From assembly GCF_011046245.1 (NCBI RefSeq), contig NZ_CP049241.1, positions 3,364,001 to 3,428,000 on the forward strand: a DNA stretch of 64,000 nucleotides. Direction: 5' to 3'. Shown here one piece after another: positions 1 to 7,368 of this stretch. The translations under genes were made by a program, and so were the position numbers. The stretch's first letter is position 1; each line of letters opens with the position of its first letter. The DNA is from Allorhizobium pseudoryzae. GTDB taxonomy: Bacteria > Pseudomonadota > Alphaproteobacteria > Rhizobiales > Rhizobiaceae. The notes under the pieces are model-generated. The model saw only the letters and a list, made by a program, of their open reading frames with translations. It was not told where the DNA came from and did not search any database.

Positions 1-787
1 GCGGACCGGCTTCGGCAGCCTTGGCATTGGCTTCCGCCGCGGCCGGTGCCGTGACCGGCGTCTTCAGCGAGGCATTGGTCTCGGCGGCGGTGTCCTTCGG
101 ACGAGCAGCTTCGGCGGGCGGCACCTGAGCCGCCGGCGCTTCCGGCTGGGCTTCGAGGTTGGTGCGGACCGGCTTCACCTCTTCGAGAAGCGTGACCGGG
201 CCACCTTCCGGTGCGGAGGTGTGACGATCGACCTGCGGGCCGGTCTTCACGTCTGCGCCCTTGCCTGCCTCGAACGCATCGATGATCTCTTCGAGACGCT
301 CGGGCGTCAGGTCCTCATAGGCGTCCTTGAAGATCATCACCATCGGCGCGTTGACGCAGGCGCCCTGACATTCGACCTCTTCCCAGGAGAGCGTGCCGGA
401 GGCGTTCAGCGCGAAGGGATCGTGATGGATCTTGCGCTTGCAGACCTCCATCAGCGCTTCGGAACCTCTGAGCATGCACGGCGTTGTACCGCACACCTGG
501 ACGTGCGCCTTCGTGCCGATCGGCTTCAGCTGGAACTGCGTGTAGAAGGTCGCAACCTCCAGTACGCGGATATAGGGCATCGACAGCTTTTCGGCGACGA
601 ATTCGATCGCCGCGCGCGTGACCCAGCCGTCCTGCTCCTGCGCACGCATGAGCAGCGGGATGACCGCCGATTGCTGGCGCCCTTCCGGGTATTTCCGGAT
701 CGTCGCTTCCGCCCAGGCTGCGTTATCCGCAGTGAAGGCAAAAGCGGCCGGCTGGAACTGATCTTCGGCTAGTCGACGAACGGACAT
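1..787 (-). CDS. nuoE: NADH-quinone oxidoreductase subunit E (partial, runs off left edge)
   Basis: This is the 24-kDa [2Fe-2S] subunit of the peripheral arm of respiratory complex I. The ATG is at 787 and the frame is open to base 1, giving 262 residues with no stop. The thioredoxin-like ferredoxin core covers about residues 10-175, with four cluster ligands visible at Cys99, Cys104 (CGTTPC), Cys140 and Cys144 (CQGAC). After about residue 180 an Ala/Pro/Glu-rich, probably disordered tail begins and is still open at the window edge. Such tails occur in rhizobial NuoE but not in the short E. coli protein. It is the last gene seen in the leftward nuo operon, 16 bases after the small secreted-protein gene. 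The identification is firm; only the C-terminus is missing. Confidence 0.95.
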   Translation of the reverse strand, partial: MSVRRLAEDQFQPAAFAFTADNAAWAEATIRKYPEGRQQSAVIPLLMRAQEQDGWVTRAAIEFVAEKLSMPYIRVLEVATFYTQFQLKPIGTKAHVQVCGTTPCMLRGSEALMEVCKRKIHHDPFALNASGTLSWEEVECQGACVNAPMVMIFKDAYEDLTPERLEEIIDAFEAGKGADVKTGPQVDRHTSAPEGGPVTLLEEVKPVRTNLEAQPEAPAAQVPPAEAARPKDTAAETNASLKTPVTAPAAAEANAKAAEAGP

Positions 788-803
788 TCTTTCTCACGCC
801 TTA

Positions 804-1055
804 TCAATTGATCGATGCACAACGCGTCTTCGTGACATTGACGAATTCGCAGGCATAAGCAGACGTACCCTTCTGCATGAAAACGATCAGCTTCGATCCA
901 TTGGGCACGGCAGACTTGATTTCATACTCCCTGGAGAGAAGTTGCGCCATGGTGGCGTCGCCTCCCCGCTCCGTCCCGACGGCTGCTCCGAGCGACTGCG
1001 CAAACGCAGCCGTCGAAAACAGGCAAGCCAGGAGAGCGAGAGCGACGCGGGCCAT
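804..1055 (-). CDS. small secreted protein inside the nuo operon (83 aa)
   Basis: Function unknown. The protein starts [19 protein letters not shown], a clear Sec signal peptide with an AFA-Q cleavage site near residue 19, leaving about 64 mature residues. The mature part has two cysteines (YACEF and KTRCAS) that could form a disulfide in the periplasm. Its ATG shares one base with the nuoD stop (TGATG), which indicates translational coupling, and nuoE follows 16 bases later. A longer reading that starts inside nuoD exists, but the signal peptide and the TGATG junction fix this start. I infer a periplasmic accessory of complex I or a passenger gene; no family is recognised. Confidence 0.75.
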   Translation of the reverse strand: MARVALALLACLFSTAAFAQSLGAAVGTERGGDATMAQLLSREYEIKSAVPNGSKLIVFMQKGTSAYACEFVNVTKTRCASIN

Positions 1056-2245
1056 CAGCGGTCCACCTCTCCGAACACGATATCGAGCGACCCGAGCACG
1101 GCCGACACGTCGGCGAGCTGGTGGCCACGGCACATGAAGTCCATCGACTGCAGGTGTGCGTAACCCGGGGCGCGGATCTTGCAGCGATACGGCTTGTTGG
1201 TGCCATCCGAGACGAGGTAGACGCCGAATTCGCCCTTCGGCGCTTCGACGGCGGCATAGACCTCGCCGGCCGGCACGTGGAAACCTTCGGTGTAGAGCTT
1301 GAAATGGTGGATGAGGGCTTCCATCGAGCGCTTCATCTCGCCACGCTTCGGCGGAACGACCTTGCCGTCGATCGACGAGACCGGGCCGGTCTTGGCATCC
1401 GACAGCAGGCGGTTGACGCACTGCTTCATGATCTTCACCGATTCCTGCATTTCGATCATGCGGATCAGGTAACGATCGTAGCAGTCGCCGTTCTTGCCGA
1501 TCGCGATGTCGAAATCGAGGTCCGCATAGCACTCGTAGGGCTGCGACTTGCGCAGGTCCCACTTGGCGCCGGAACCGCGCACCATGACGCCGGAGAAACC
1601 CCAGGCCCAGGCGTCTTCCAGCTTCACGACGCCGATATCGACGTTGCGCTGCTTGAAGATGCGGTTGTCGGTGATGAGCCCGTGGATGTCATCGAGCTTT
1701 TCCGGGAACTGGTCGCACCACTTGCCGATATCCTCGACGAGTTCGACCGGCAGGTCCTGGTGGACACCACCCGGACGGAAATAGGCGGCGTGCATGCGCG
1801 AGCCGGAGGCGCGCTCATAAAACACCATCAGCTTCTCGCGCTCTTCGAAACCCCAGAGCGGCGGCGTCAGCGCGCCGACGTCCATGGCCTGCGTCGTGAC
1901 GTTCAGAAGATGCGACAGGATGCGGCCGATTTCCGAATAGAGCACGCGGATCAACTGGCCGCGGATCGGAACCGTGATGCCGAGCAGCTTTTCCACCGCC
2001 AGACAGTAGGCATGCTCCTGGTTCATCGGCGCGACGTAATCGAGGCGGTCGAAGTAAGGCAGCGCCTGCAGATAGGTCTTGGCCTCGATCAGCTTTTCGG
2101 TGCCGCGGTGCAAAAGGCCGATATGCGGGTCCACGCGCTCGACGATTTCACCGTCCAGCTCGAGAACCAGCCGCAGAACGCCGTGCGCCGCAGGGTGCTG
2201 CGGGCCGAAGTTGATGTTGAAATTGCGGACGTTGTGTTCAGTCAT
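1055..2245 (-). CDS. nuoD: NADH-quinone oxidoreductase subunit D
   Basis: This is the 49-kDa subunit of complex I, in the hydrogenase-like connecting module that helps form the quinone-binding pocket with NuoB. The 396 residues match the usual length of an unfused NuoD. Family hallmarks are visible: [13 protein letters not shown] near the N-terminus, [12 protein letters not shown], and a C-terminus ending in [13 protein letters not shown]. The ATG at 2245 has a GGAG sequence 7 bases upstream. The gene is separated from nuoC by about 490 bp that hold a repeat-flanked four-helix-bundle gene, an unusual break in an otherwise compact operon. Its stop overlaps the start of the small secreted-protein gene. 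Confidence 0.97.
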   Translation of the reverse strand: MTEHNVRNFNINFGPQHPAAHGVLRLVLELDGEIVERVDPHIGLLHRGTEKLIEAKTYLQALPYFDRLDYVAPMNQEHAYCLAVEKLLGITVPIRGQLIRVLYSEIGRILSHLLNVTTQAMDVGALTPPLWGFEEREKLMVFYERASGSRMHAAYFRPGGVHQDLPVELVEDIGKWCDQFPEKLDDIHGLITDNRIFKQRNVDIGVVKLEDAWAWGFSGVMVRGSGAKWDLRKSQPYECYADLDFDIAIGKNGDCYDRYLIRMIEMQESVKIMKQCVNRLLSDAKTGPVSSIDGKVVPPKRGEMKRSMEALIHHFKLYTEGFHVPAGEVYAAVEAPKGEFGVYLVSDGTNKPYRCKIRAPGYAHLQSMDFMCRGHQLADVSAVLGSLDIVFGEVDR

Positions 2246-2265
2246 TGGCGCGCTCCGCGCTGGTG

Positions 2266-2291
2266 ATTAGCGAATAGCGAATAGCGAATAG
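2266..2291. repeat. heptamer array AATAGCG, left flank of four-helix-bundle gene
   Basis: The top strand carries about 3.7 tandem units of the heptamer AATAGCG, the first with one mismatch (ATTAGCG). It lies between the stop of the four-helix-bundle gene and the nuoD ribosome binding site. The same heptamer occurs in inverted orientation on the other side of that gene. Confidence 0.85.
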
Positions 2292-2305
2292 TTGATCCAG
2301 TCCGC

Positions 2306-2641
2306 TCATGTCTTCTCCTGCAGGCTTCGGATCAGCGAACGCATCATCTTTCCGATTTCATCACATTGATCGATCAAGCTCTGAAACTCCTGCCCAGGAA
2401 TGGTGTCCACCCTGCGCGCAATGATGAGATGCGTTTCCAACTCCTTCAACGATCCTTGCGCGATTCTCAGAAACTGAACGAAACTTCCGGTGTTTTCCCG
2501 TCCGTGGCCTTCCGCGATATTGGCCGCCACGGAGGTTGACGCCCGCCTGATTTGCGACGTCAAACCGTAAAGCTCGCTCTTCGGAAAATCTTCGGTGCAA
2601 CGATAACATTGAACAGCGAGTTCAATTGCTTGCTGCCACAC
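2306..2641 (-). CDS. four-helix-bundle protein, 23S rRNA intervening-sequence (S23) family
   Basis: The protein matches the four-helix-bundle family first known as ORFs in 23S rRNA intervening sequences: it has FPKSELYGLTSQIRRAS, the VAANIAEG motif and a SLKELETHL helix. Biochemical role unknown; related bundles bind nucleic acid or act as Avd-type accessories in diversity-generating retroelements, but no reverse transcriptase is near. The frame given starts at a GTG at 2641 (reading VWQQ), yet homology-like sequence (SSYKDLK) continues upstream in frame without any ATG. An ATC codon at 2663-2665 lies after AAGG, so the true start may be non-canonical or lost. The gene sits between nuoC and nuoD, in operon orientation, flanked by inverted heptamer arrays. 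Confidence 0.75.
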   Translation of the reverse strand: MWQQAIELAVQCYRCTEDFPKSELYGLTSQIRRASTSVAANIAEGHGRENTGSFVQFLRIAQGSLKELETHLIIARRVDTIPGQEFQSLIDQCDEIGKMMRSLIRSLQEKT

Positions 2642-2696
2642 CTTCAGATCTTTGTAAGAGCTGATCGTCTGCCTTGTCCTTTCTGTATGGCGACAA

Positions 2697-2725
2697 CTAT
2701 TCGCTATTCGCTACTCGCTATTCGC
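2697..2725. repeat. heptamer array, right flank (inverted copy of 2266-2291)
   Basis: On the minus strand this stretch reads as about four units of AATAGCG, one with a single substitution (GAGTAGCG). It ends 13 bases before the nuoC stop codon. Together with 2266-2291 it forms inverted repeats around the four-helix-bundle gene, so the nuo transcript could fold the two arrays into a long stem. Confidence 0.85.
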
Positions 2726-2738
2726 CCCAAAAAACCGT

Positions 2739-3341
2739 TTAAGCCTTTGCCTTCTCATCCCCCGGCAGCACGTAATCCGTGCCTTCCCAGGGGCTCAAGA
2801 AATCGAAGCTGCGGAATTCCTGCCTGAGGTTGACGGGTTCGTAGACGACGCGCTTGGCGCTGTCGTCGTAGCGCACCTCGACAAAACCCGTGAGCGGGAA
2901 ATCCTTGCGCAGCGGATGGCCTTCGAAACCGTAATCGGTGAGGATGCGGCGCAGGTCCGGGTGACCGGTGAACATGATGCCGTAGAGATCCCAGGCCTCG
3001 CGTTCGAACCAGTCGGCGCCCGGATAGACGGAACAGGCCGACGGCACTGCTTCGTCCTCCGCCGTCTCCACCTTGACGCGCACGCGCATATTCTGGCGCG
3101 GCGAGAGCAGATGGTAGACCACGTCGAAGCGGCGCGCGCGCTGCGGCCAGTCGACGCCGCAGACATCGATCATGTTGACGAAACCGCACTGCACGTCGTC
3201 GCGCAGGAAGGTCAAGAGCGGGATCAGCTTGTCGGCATCCGCCGTCAGCGTCAGCTCGCCATAGGCAACCGTCGAGGATGCGACAAGACCCGGCCGCACT
3301 TCGGCGAGGTAGGAGGCGAATTCGTTCAGGGCTTCACTCAT
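2739..3341 (-). CDS. nuoC: NADH-quinone oxidoreductase subunit C
   Basis: This is the 30-kDa subunit of the peripheral arm of complex I. At 200 residues it has the length of an unfused alphaproteobacterial NuoC. The family signature is visible in [24 protein letters not shown] sequence (residues about 125-145), followed by [20 protein letters not shown]. It lies 15 bases downstream of nuoB on the minus strand. The next operon gene, nuoD, is displaced by the inserted four-helix-bundle gene. Confidence 0.97.
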   Translation of the reverse strand: MSEALNEFASYLAEVRPGLVASSTVAYGELTLTADADKLIPLLTFLRDDVQCGFVNMIDVCGVDWPQRARRFDVVYHLLSPRQNMRVRVKVETAEDEAVPSACSVYPGADWFEREAWDLYGIMFTGHPDLRRILTDYGFEGHPLRKDFPLTGFVEVRYDDSAKRVVYEPVNLRQEFRSFDFLSPWEGTDYVLPGDEKAKA

Positions 3342-3356
3342 AATGCGTCCTCGCCC

Positions 3357-3938
3357 TTAGCGTTCGATCGTTCCGGTCCGGCGGATCTTCTTCTGCAGCA
3401 GAAGCACGCCGTACAGCAGCGCTTCCGCCGTGGGGGGACAGCCGGGAACGTAGATATCCACCGGCACCACGCGGTCGCAACCACGCACCACCGAATAGGA
3501 ATAGTGATAGTAGCCGCCGCCATTGGCACAGGAGCCCATGGAGATGACATAGCGCGGCTCCGGCATCTGGTCATAGACCTTGCGCAGAGCGGGCGCCATC
3601 TTGTTGGTCAGCGTGCCGGCAACGATCATCACGTCGGACTGACGCGGGCTGGCGCGTGGCGCAAAACCGAACCGCTCGACGTCATAGCGCGGCATCGAGA
3701 GCTGCATCATTTCCACGGCGCAGCAGGCGAGACCGAAGGTCATCCACATCAGCGAGCCGGTGCGGGCCCAGTTGATCAACTCGTCGGTCGAGGTGACGAG
3801 AAAACCCTTGTCGGCGAGCTCATTGTTGATCTCGCCGAAGAAAGCGTCGTCGCTGCCGATGGGCTTGCCCGTGCGGGGATCGATGATCCCCTTGGGCTGC
3901 GGCGCCATGAGGGTGGAGGAATTGTCCACTACTCCCAT
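3357..3938 (-). CDS. nuoB: NADH-quinone oxidoreductase subunit B
   Basis: This 20-kDa (PSST) subunit of complex I carries the terminal cluster N2. The cluster ligands are visible as the tandem cysteines in [11 protein letters not shown], the cysteine in [20 protein letters not shown] and the one in [12 protein letters not shown]. The start is taken at 3938 ([11 protein letters not shown], 193 residues), which overlaps the nuoA stop by ten bases as is common for this gene pair. An upstream ATG at 3959 would add seven residues deeper inside nuoA and is less likely. Confidence 0.96.
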   Translation of the reverse strand: MGVVDNSSTLMAPQPKGIIDPRTGKPIGSDDAFFGEINNELADKGFLVTSTDELINWARTGSLMWMTFGLACCAVEMMQLSMPRYDVERFGFAPRASPRQSDVMIVAGTLTNKMAPALRKVYDQMPEPRYVISMGSCANGGGYYHYSYSVVRGCDRVVPVDIYVPGCPPTAEALLYGVLLLQKKIRRTGTIER

Positions 3939-4294
3939 TCCAGCGCTCCTTTCTTCCATTCATAGATAAAGCCGATGGTCAGAACCCCGAGGAAGACCAT
4001 CATGGACCAGAAGCCGAACCAGCCGATTTCCCCGAAGGACACAGCCCAGGGGAAGAGGAACGCCACTTCCAGGTCGAAAATGATGAAGAGGATCGACACC
4101 AGGTAAAAGCGAATGTCGAACTTCATGCGCGCGTCGTCGAAGGCGTTGAAACCGCATTCGTAGGCCGAGAGCTTTTCCGAATCGGGCGCCTTGTAGGCAA
4201 CGGCGAACGGCGCAATCAGAAGCGCGATGCCGATCACGAGAGAGATGCCTATGAAGATCGCTATCGGAACATAGGAACTCAGGAGTTCTGTCAT
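3929..4294 (-). CDS. nuoA: NADH-quinone oxidoreductase subunit A
   Basis: This is a membrane subunit of complex I (ND3 homologue) and the first gene of the operon. At 121 residues it is of normal length, with three hydrophobic helices at about 8-32, 62-84 and 92-114. The conserved loop with [16 protein letters not shown] contains the family's cysteine. The start at 4294 gives the classic N-terminus ([14 protein letters not shown]); longer readings upstream lack membrane character. The operon promoter must lie in the gap to its right. Confidence 0.96.
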   Translation of the reverse strand: MTELLSSYVPIAIFIGISLVIGIALLIAPFAVAYKAPDSEKLSAYECGFNAFDDARMKFDIRFYLVSILFIIFDLEVAFLFPWAVSFGEIGWFGFWSMMVFLGVLTIGFIYEWKKGALEWE

Positions 4295-4769
4295 GGTATT
4301 CGATCCCTGCTTGCCAAGCAGTGCCGGGCGGCACGAAAGCGAATGCGCGGCAAGCGAACGTGCATTGCAACAAGCCGTGACTAGCGCAGGCAGGGTCCGG
4401 GCGCAAGAGCTTTGAACGACCGGTCCCGCACCAAAATGGCACAAATCCGAATGCCCGCTATGTATTGCTTCAGACTTCGGCCCGCCACGGGAACATATCA
4501 GCAAAAACTGTCGAAGACGCGGAATAACATGATGATGGCCTTCATGTTATCGACACAGCCACCGACCGCGCCGCCCTCGGGCCCAGTCCCGTAACGGCAT
4601 GCTCCGCAAACAACTGTCTTGACGGCAGATAAGGGTGGAACAGAGCCCGTGCAATGGTCCCGCCGACTATTTTAGCACACCGAGATAAAACGTCGCACCC
4701 AAAGAGATAGACCCCGCCTGGCACATATCGGCGCCGCACGAGTTGGGGCCTCAACAGGAGAGAAAAATC
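4295..4769. other. divergent intergenic region upstream of nuoA
   Basis: This 475-bp stretch separates nuoA (leftward) from a small rightward gene. It should contain the nuo operon promoter and the promoter of the small gene, but I could not assign convincing -35/-10 pairs. Open frames in it have no ribosome binding site and no recognisable product. Confidence 0.5.
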
Positions 4770-4994
4770 ATGGCCAATCACGAAAAGATGAGCACCGGCA
4801 GCAATGACCGCCCGAAGAACGCCAGCATCGCCCAGACGGGTCCGGGGCCGCCCGACGATTCGAGCGCTCCGATCACGCCCTCGCCCGAGGACGAACAGGC
4901 AGTGCGGCGCGCACTCGACACGCCCTCGCCCCGCGAACGGTTGACGCGAGAGGTGGACGAAGAGATCAAGGCCTCCGCGCGCGGCTCCGAGTGA
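4770..4994 (+). CDS. small acidic, probably disordered protein (74 aa)
   Basis: Function unknown. The start at 4770 (MANHEKMSTGSN) follows an AGGAG box at good spacing; an upstream in-frame ATG at 4743 has none. The product is rich in Pro, Ser, Asp, Glu and Arg (PPDDSSAPITPSPEDEQ, then PRERLTREVDEEIKASA), has no membrane segment or signal peptide, and looks unstructured except for a possible C-terminal helix. It is followed by tRNA-Asp genes on the other strand. Confidence 0.55.
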   Translation: MANHEKMSTGSNDRPKNASIAQTGPGPPDDSSAPITPSPEDEQAVRRALDTPSPRERLTREVDEEIKASARGSE

Positions 4995-5059
4995 GCCAAT
5001 AACCCTGCTGTCCATCGCCTCCGGCGATCGTCAAGACATTCCGAAAGAGAGACAGGAAA

Positions 5060-5136
5060 TGGCGCGAGTGACGGGGCTCGAACCCGCGACCTCCGGCGTG
5101 ACAGGCCGGCACTCTAACCGACTGAGCTACACCCGC
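5060..5136 (-). tRNA. tRNA-Asp (GTC), copy 1
   Basis: On the minus strand a 77-base cloverleaf starts GCGGGTG and ends CACTCGC-G-CCA. It has a D-arm with AGCTCAGTCGGTTAGAG, the anticodon GTC in loop CTGTCAC, and the T-loop GGTTCGAGCC. The CCA is encoded and the discriminator is G73, as expected for tRNA-Asp. Confidence 0.96.
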
Positions 5137-5175
5137 GCATTGCTGCCACATGAAGCGGCAAGGTCTTGAATTGAA

Positions 5176-5252
5176 TGGCGCGAGTGACGGGGCTCGAACC
5201 CGCGACCTCCGGCGTGACAGGCCGGCACTCTAACCGACTGAGCTACACCCGC
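5176..5252 (-). tRNA. tRNA-Asp (GTC), copy 2
   Basis: This is an exact second copy of the tRNA-Asp gene, 116 bp to the right of the first and in the same orientation. A few flanking bases on both sides are also shared, so a recent tandem duplication is likely. Both copies are probably cotranscribed leftward. Confidence 0.96.
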
Positions 5253-5587
5253 GCATTTCAAAGGGGAAAACCAACCCCGTCGATCGGCAGCGCCAATCGA
5301 TGTGCGGCTCTCTAAGGGGTTCATCTGGAGGTGTCAAGCAGGTTTGAAGACAAAACCGTGACGAAGCGGAAAATGATGCCGCCCCCTTTCCCCAAGCATC
5401 CACAGGGCTGTGGATGATGCGCCATGCGCCTTTGCTCAAATACCCGGTTTTGCAGGGATTTTCCGTGAACCCACACCGGTCGGCGCGAAAAAAATCAAAA
5501 AAACTTCACAAACACTCTTGCGTCTTTTCCGCGATCCGCATAGATCACGGCCACCGACGCGGCGGACACTGGTTCGCTGAAACGTCC
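5253..5587. other. intergenic region between tRNA-Asp and tRNA-Val
   Basis: This 335-bp stretch holds no gene that I can support. It should contain the promoters of the leftward tRNA-Asp pair and the rightward tRNA-Val. The A-rich run near 5490-5510 is the only compositional feature. Confidence 0.4.
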
Positions 5588-5663
<76 letters not shown>

Positions 5664-5671
5664 TCCCCAAA

Positions 5672-6850
5672 TTATGGGTTTGATTTCTCATCTCTTTTTC
5701 CCTCGTTTGTCTCGCTTGTCTTTCCGCCGCCGGAAAACGAGACACTTTTGAGTTTTTCATGCGCTTGTCGACGCTCGTAGGCGTTCACCCTGAGCTTCCG
5801 TTTTTCCGCCTGATCGATGTAGATTTGCGCAGTTCTGAGGTTCGACCATCCGAACACGGCGCATAACTCCGGCGCGCTTGCACCGCTCTCGGCATAGGCC
5901 ACAGCCGCTGCCTTTCTAAGGCCATGCGCTGAACACTCCAGGAGCCCAGCTTCGACGCACCAGCGTTTGAACGCGTTGCCGAAGCTCTCGATCGTGAACG
6001 ATGCGTTTCGGGCATTCATTATATAGCTGCTGCCTGTCGGCGTTTTCTGCAACGCCTCGATCAGCTCCGGCGTTAGACGAGATTCGATCTCGACCGGGAA
6101 GCGGTTCCGAGCCTTGTAGGCCGTAAACCGCAGCCAACGCTGACCGTCTCGCATGAACTCGTTGCGGGGACCGATCGATGCGGCATCGGATCGCCGGGCG
6201 CCGACGGTGATCATGACTTCCATCGCCAGACGCGGCACGGTCCCGATCGGCCAATGCGCGCGATAGATATCGATCTCGGCGGGCGTCCAGGTGTGGAAGC
6301 CGCCTTTCTTCCGGTTGATAGGCGCGATGCCAATGGCCGGATTGTGGCTCATCAGTTTCGGATTACGCTTCATGGCCCAGTTGAAGACGGCGCGAAGCAC
6401 CTTCACCAACTTGTCGGCAGCGCCCGGTGTATCCTTCCGGGCGAGCTGACTTCGCTCCATGTCCTCGCGTCGGTACTTCTTATAGGGATGATCTCCCGCC
6501 TTCTCCGCGAACCGGCTCAATACGCTTCGCTTGTCCTTCTGCGTGGCCTTGTCCAGCCGCATGAACTCCGGCGATCGGTAATACTGGTCGAACAGCCAGT
6601 TGAATGTCTCTTCCCGAATCACAGGGGCTTTCGGCTTTGCCGCTTCCTCACCGGCGGCATCACCCCGCAACTCCGTAATAGCCGCGAAATAGGCCAGCAT
6701 GAAATCCTGCGTGATCTCGCCAGCCGCATCCTTGAACGGCTGGCGAATGCGCTTCTTTTGGAACCGCCCGCCGATCTTCAGGCGAACATAAAAGCGGTCC
6801 CTTCCCTTCTCATCCGGATCATGCACCAGGTATCGCAGTTGGGTTTTCAT
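5672..6850 (-). CDS. site-specific tyrosine recombinase (integrase)
   Basis: This phage-type integrase would catalyse integration and excision at the tRNA-Val site. The catalytic domain is in the C-terminal half: the first Arg lies in MITVGARRSDAAS, the HxLR box is HGLRKAAAVAYAESG, and the nucleophile Tyr is in AQIYIDQAEK. The N-terminus has a basic arm-binding region. The ATG at 6850 gives 392 residues and shares one base with the stop of the upstream excisionase-like gene (TGATG); a TTG one codon earlier is not needed. Its end lies directly beside attL, the normal place for an element's integrase. Confidence 0.93.
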   Translation of the reverse strand: MKTQLRYLVHDPDEKGRDRFYVRLKIGGRFQKKRIRQPFKDAAGEITQDFMLAYFAAITELRGDAAGEEAAKPKAPVIREETFNWLFDQYYRSPEFMRLDKATQKDKRSVLSRFAEKAGDHPYKKYRREDMERSQLARKDTPGAADKLVKVLRAVFNWAMKRNPKLMSHNPAIGIAPINRKKGGFHTWTPAEIDIYRAHWPIGTVPRLAMEVMITVGARRSDAASIGPRNEFMRDGQRWLRFTAYKARNRFPVEIESRLTPELIEALQKTPTGSSYIMNARNASFTIESFGNAFKRWCVEAGLLECSAHGLRKAAAVAYAESGASAPELCAVFGWSNLRTAQIYIDQAEKRKLRVNAYERRQAHEKLKSVSFSGGGKTSETNEGKRDEKSNP

Positions 6851-7167
6851 CAAACCACGACCCCGTCAAACGGGTTTGGTCCGTCGTCGAGGGCATCACC
6901 CTCGGCCGCTTCCTGAAGGTCGCGCCAGGCGCTTCGAACCTTCTCGGCATCCCATAGAGCAATACCGCCCACCCTGACAGCCTGAGGCATCCTGCCGGCT
7001 CGAACCCATCCGTCAAAGGTTGACGGGGAAATTCCGAGCGTAGCCGCCGCTTCGTCGCGCCTCAGGGCGATTCTCTGCAGGGAAATCGTTCGAAGTGTCG
7101 GCTGAACGCTCTTCCTCTTCCGAATTGGCGGCTTGCCGCTCTCCTCTGATGTCGCTACCCGAGCCAT
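6850..7167 (-). CDS. excisionase/AlpA-like helix-turn-helix protein
   Basis: A 105-residue protein with a MerR-like winged helix-turn-helix at about residues 30-80 (RRDEAAATLGISPSTFDGWVRAG followed by VGGIALWDAEKV). This is the fold of small phage excisionases and AlpA-type activators of integrase genes. It is coupled by TGATG junctions both to the upstream small gene and to the integrase, so the three form one operon. I infer that it directs excision or controls the integrase. The N-terminus is basic and probably flexible. Confidence 0.8.
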   Translation of the reverse strand: MARVATSEESGKPPIRKRKSVQPTLRTISLQRIALRRDEAAATLGISPSTFDGWVRAGRMPQAVRVGGIALWDAEKVRSAWRDLQEAAEGDALDDGPNPFDGVVV

Positions 7168-7352
7168 CACTCTTCCTCGATAAGATCAGATTCCGCGTAC
7201 CAATAGGCATCACGCCCGGCGATCTTCAGATCGAGGCGGACGAAGTAGCGATGACGGCCAGTGATAGCTTCCGCCCGCACTTCGATCCTGCCGGACTTGC
7301 GGCTTCTCAAGATCGTCACCCGTTGGCCAAGGCCAAACTTGAGCTTTTCCAT
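7167..7352 (-). CDS. small beta-rich protein (61 aa)
   Basis: Function unknown. The sequence (GLGQRVTILRSRKSGRIEVRAEAITGRHRYFVRLDL, given here only in outline) alternates beta strands and turns and resembles small SH3-like barrel proteins common in phages. It is the first gene of the unit that ends with the integrase and shares one base with the next start (TGATG). The product ends in acidic residues (ESDLIEEE). Confidence 0.6.
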   Translation of the reverse strand: MEKLKFGLGQRVTILRSRKSGRIEVRAEAITGRHRYFVRLDLKIAGRDAYWYAESDLIEEE

Positions 7353-7368
7353 GATTCCCGCCCCGCCA

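Noticed and set aside
4412..4594. Plus-strand frame upstream of nuoA
   Set aside because: It has no ribosome binding site, and its product has no recognisable features.
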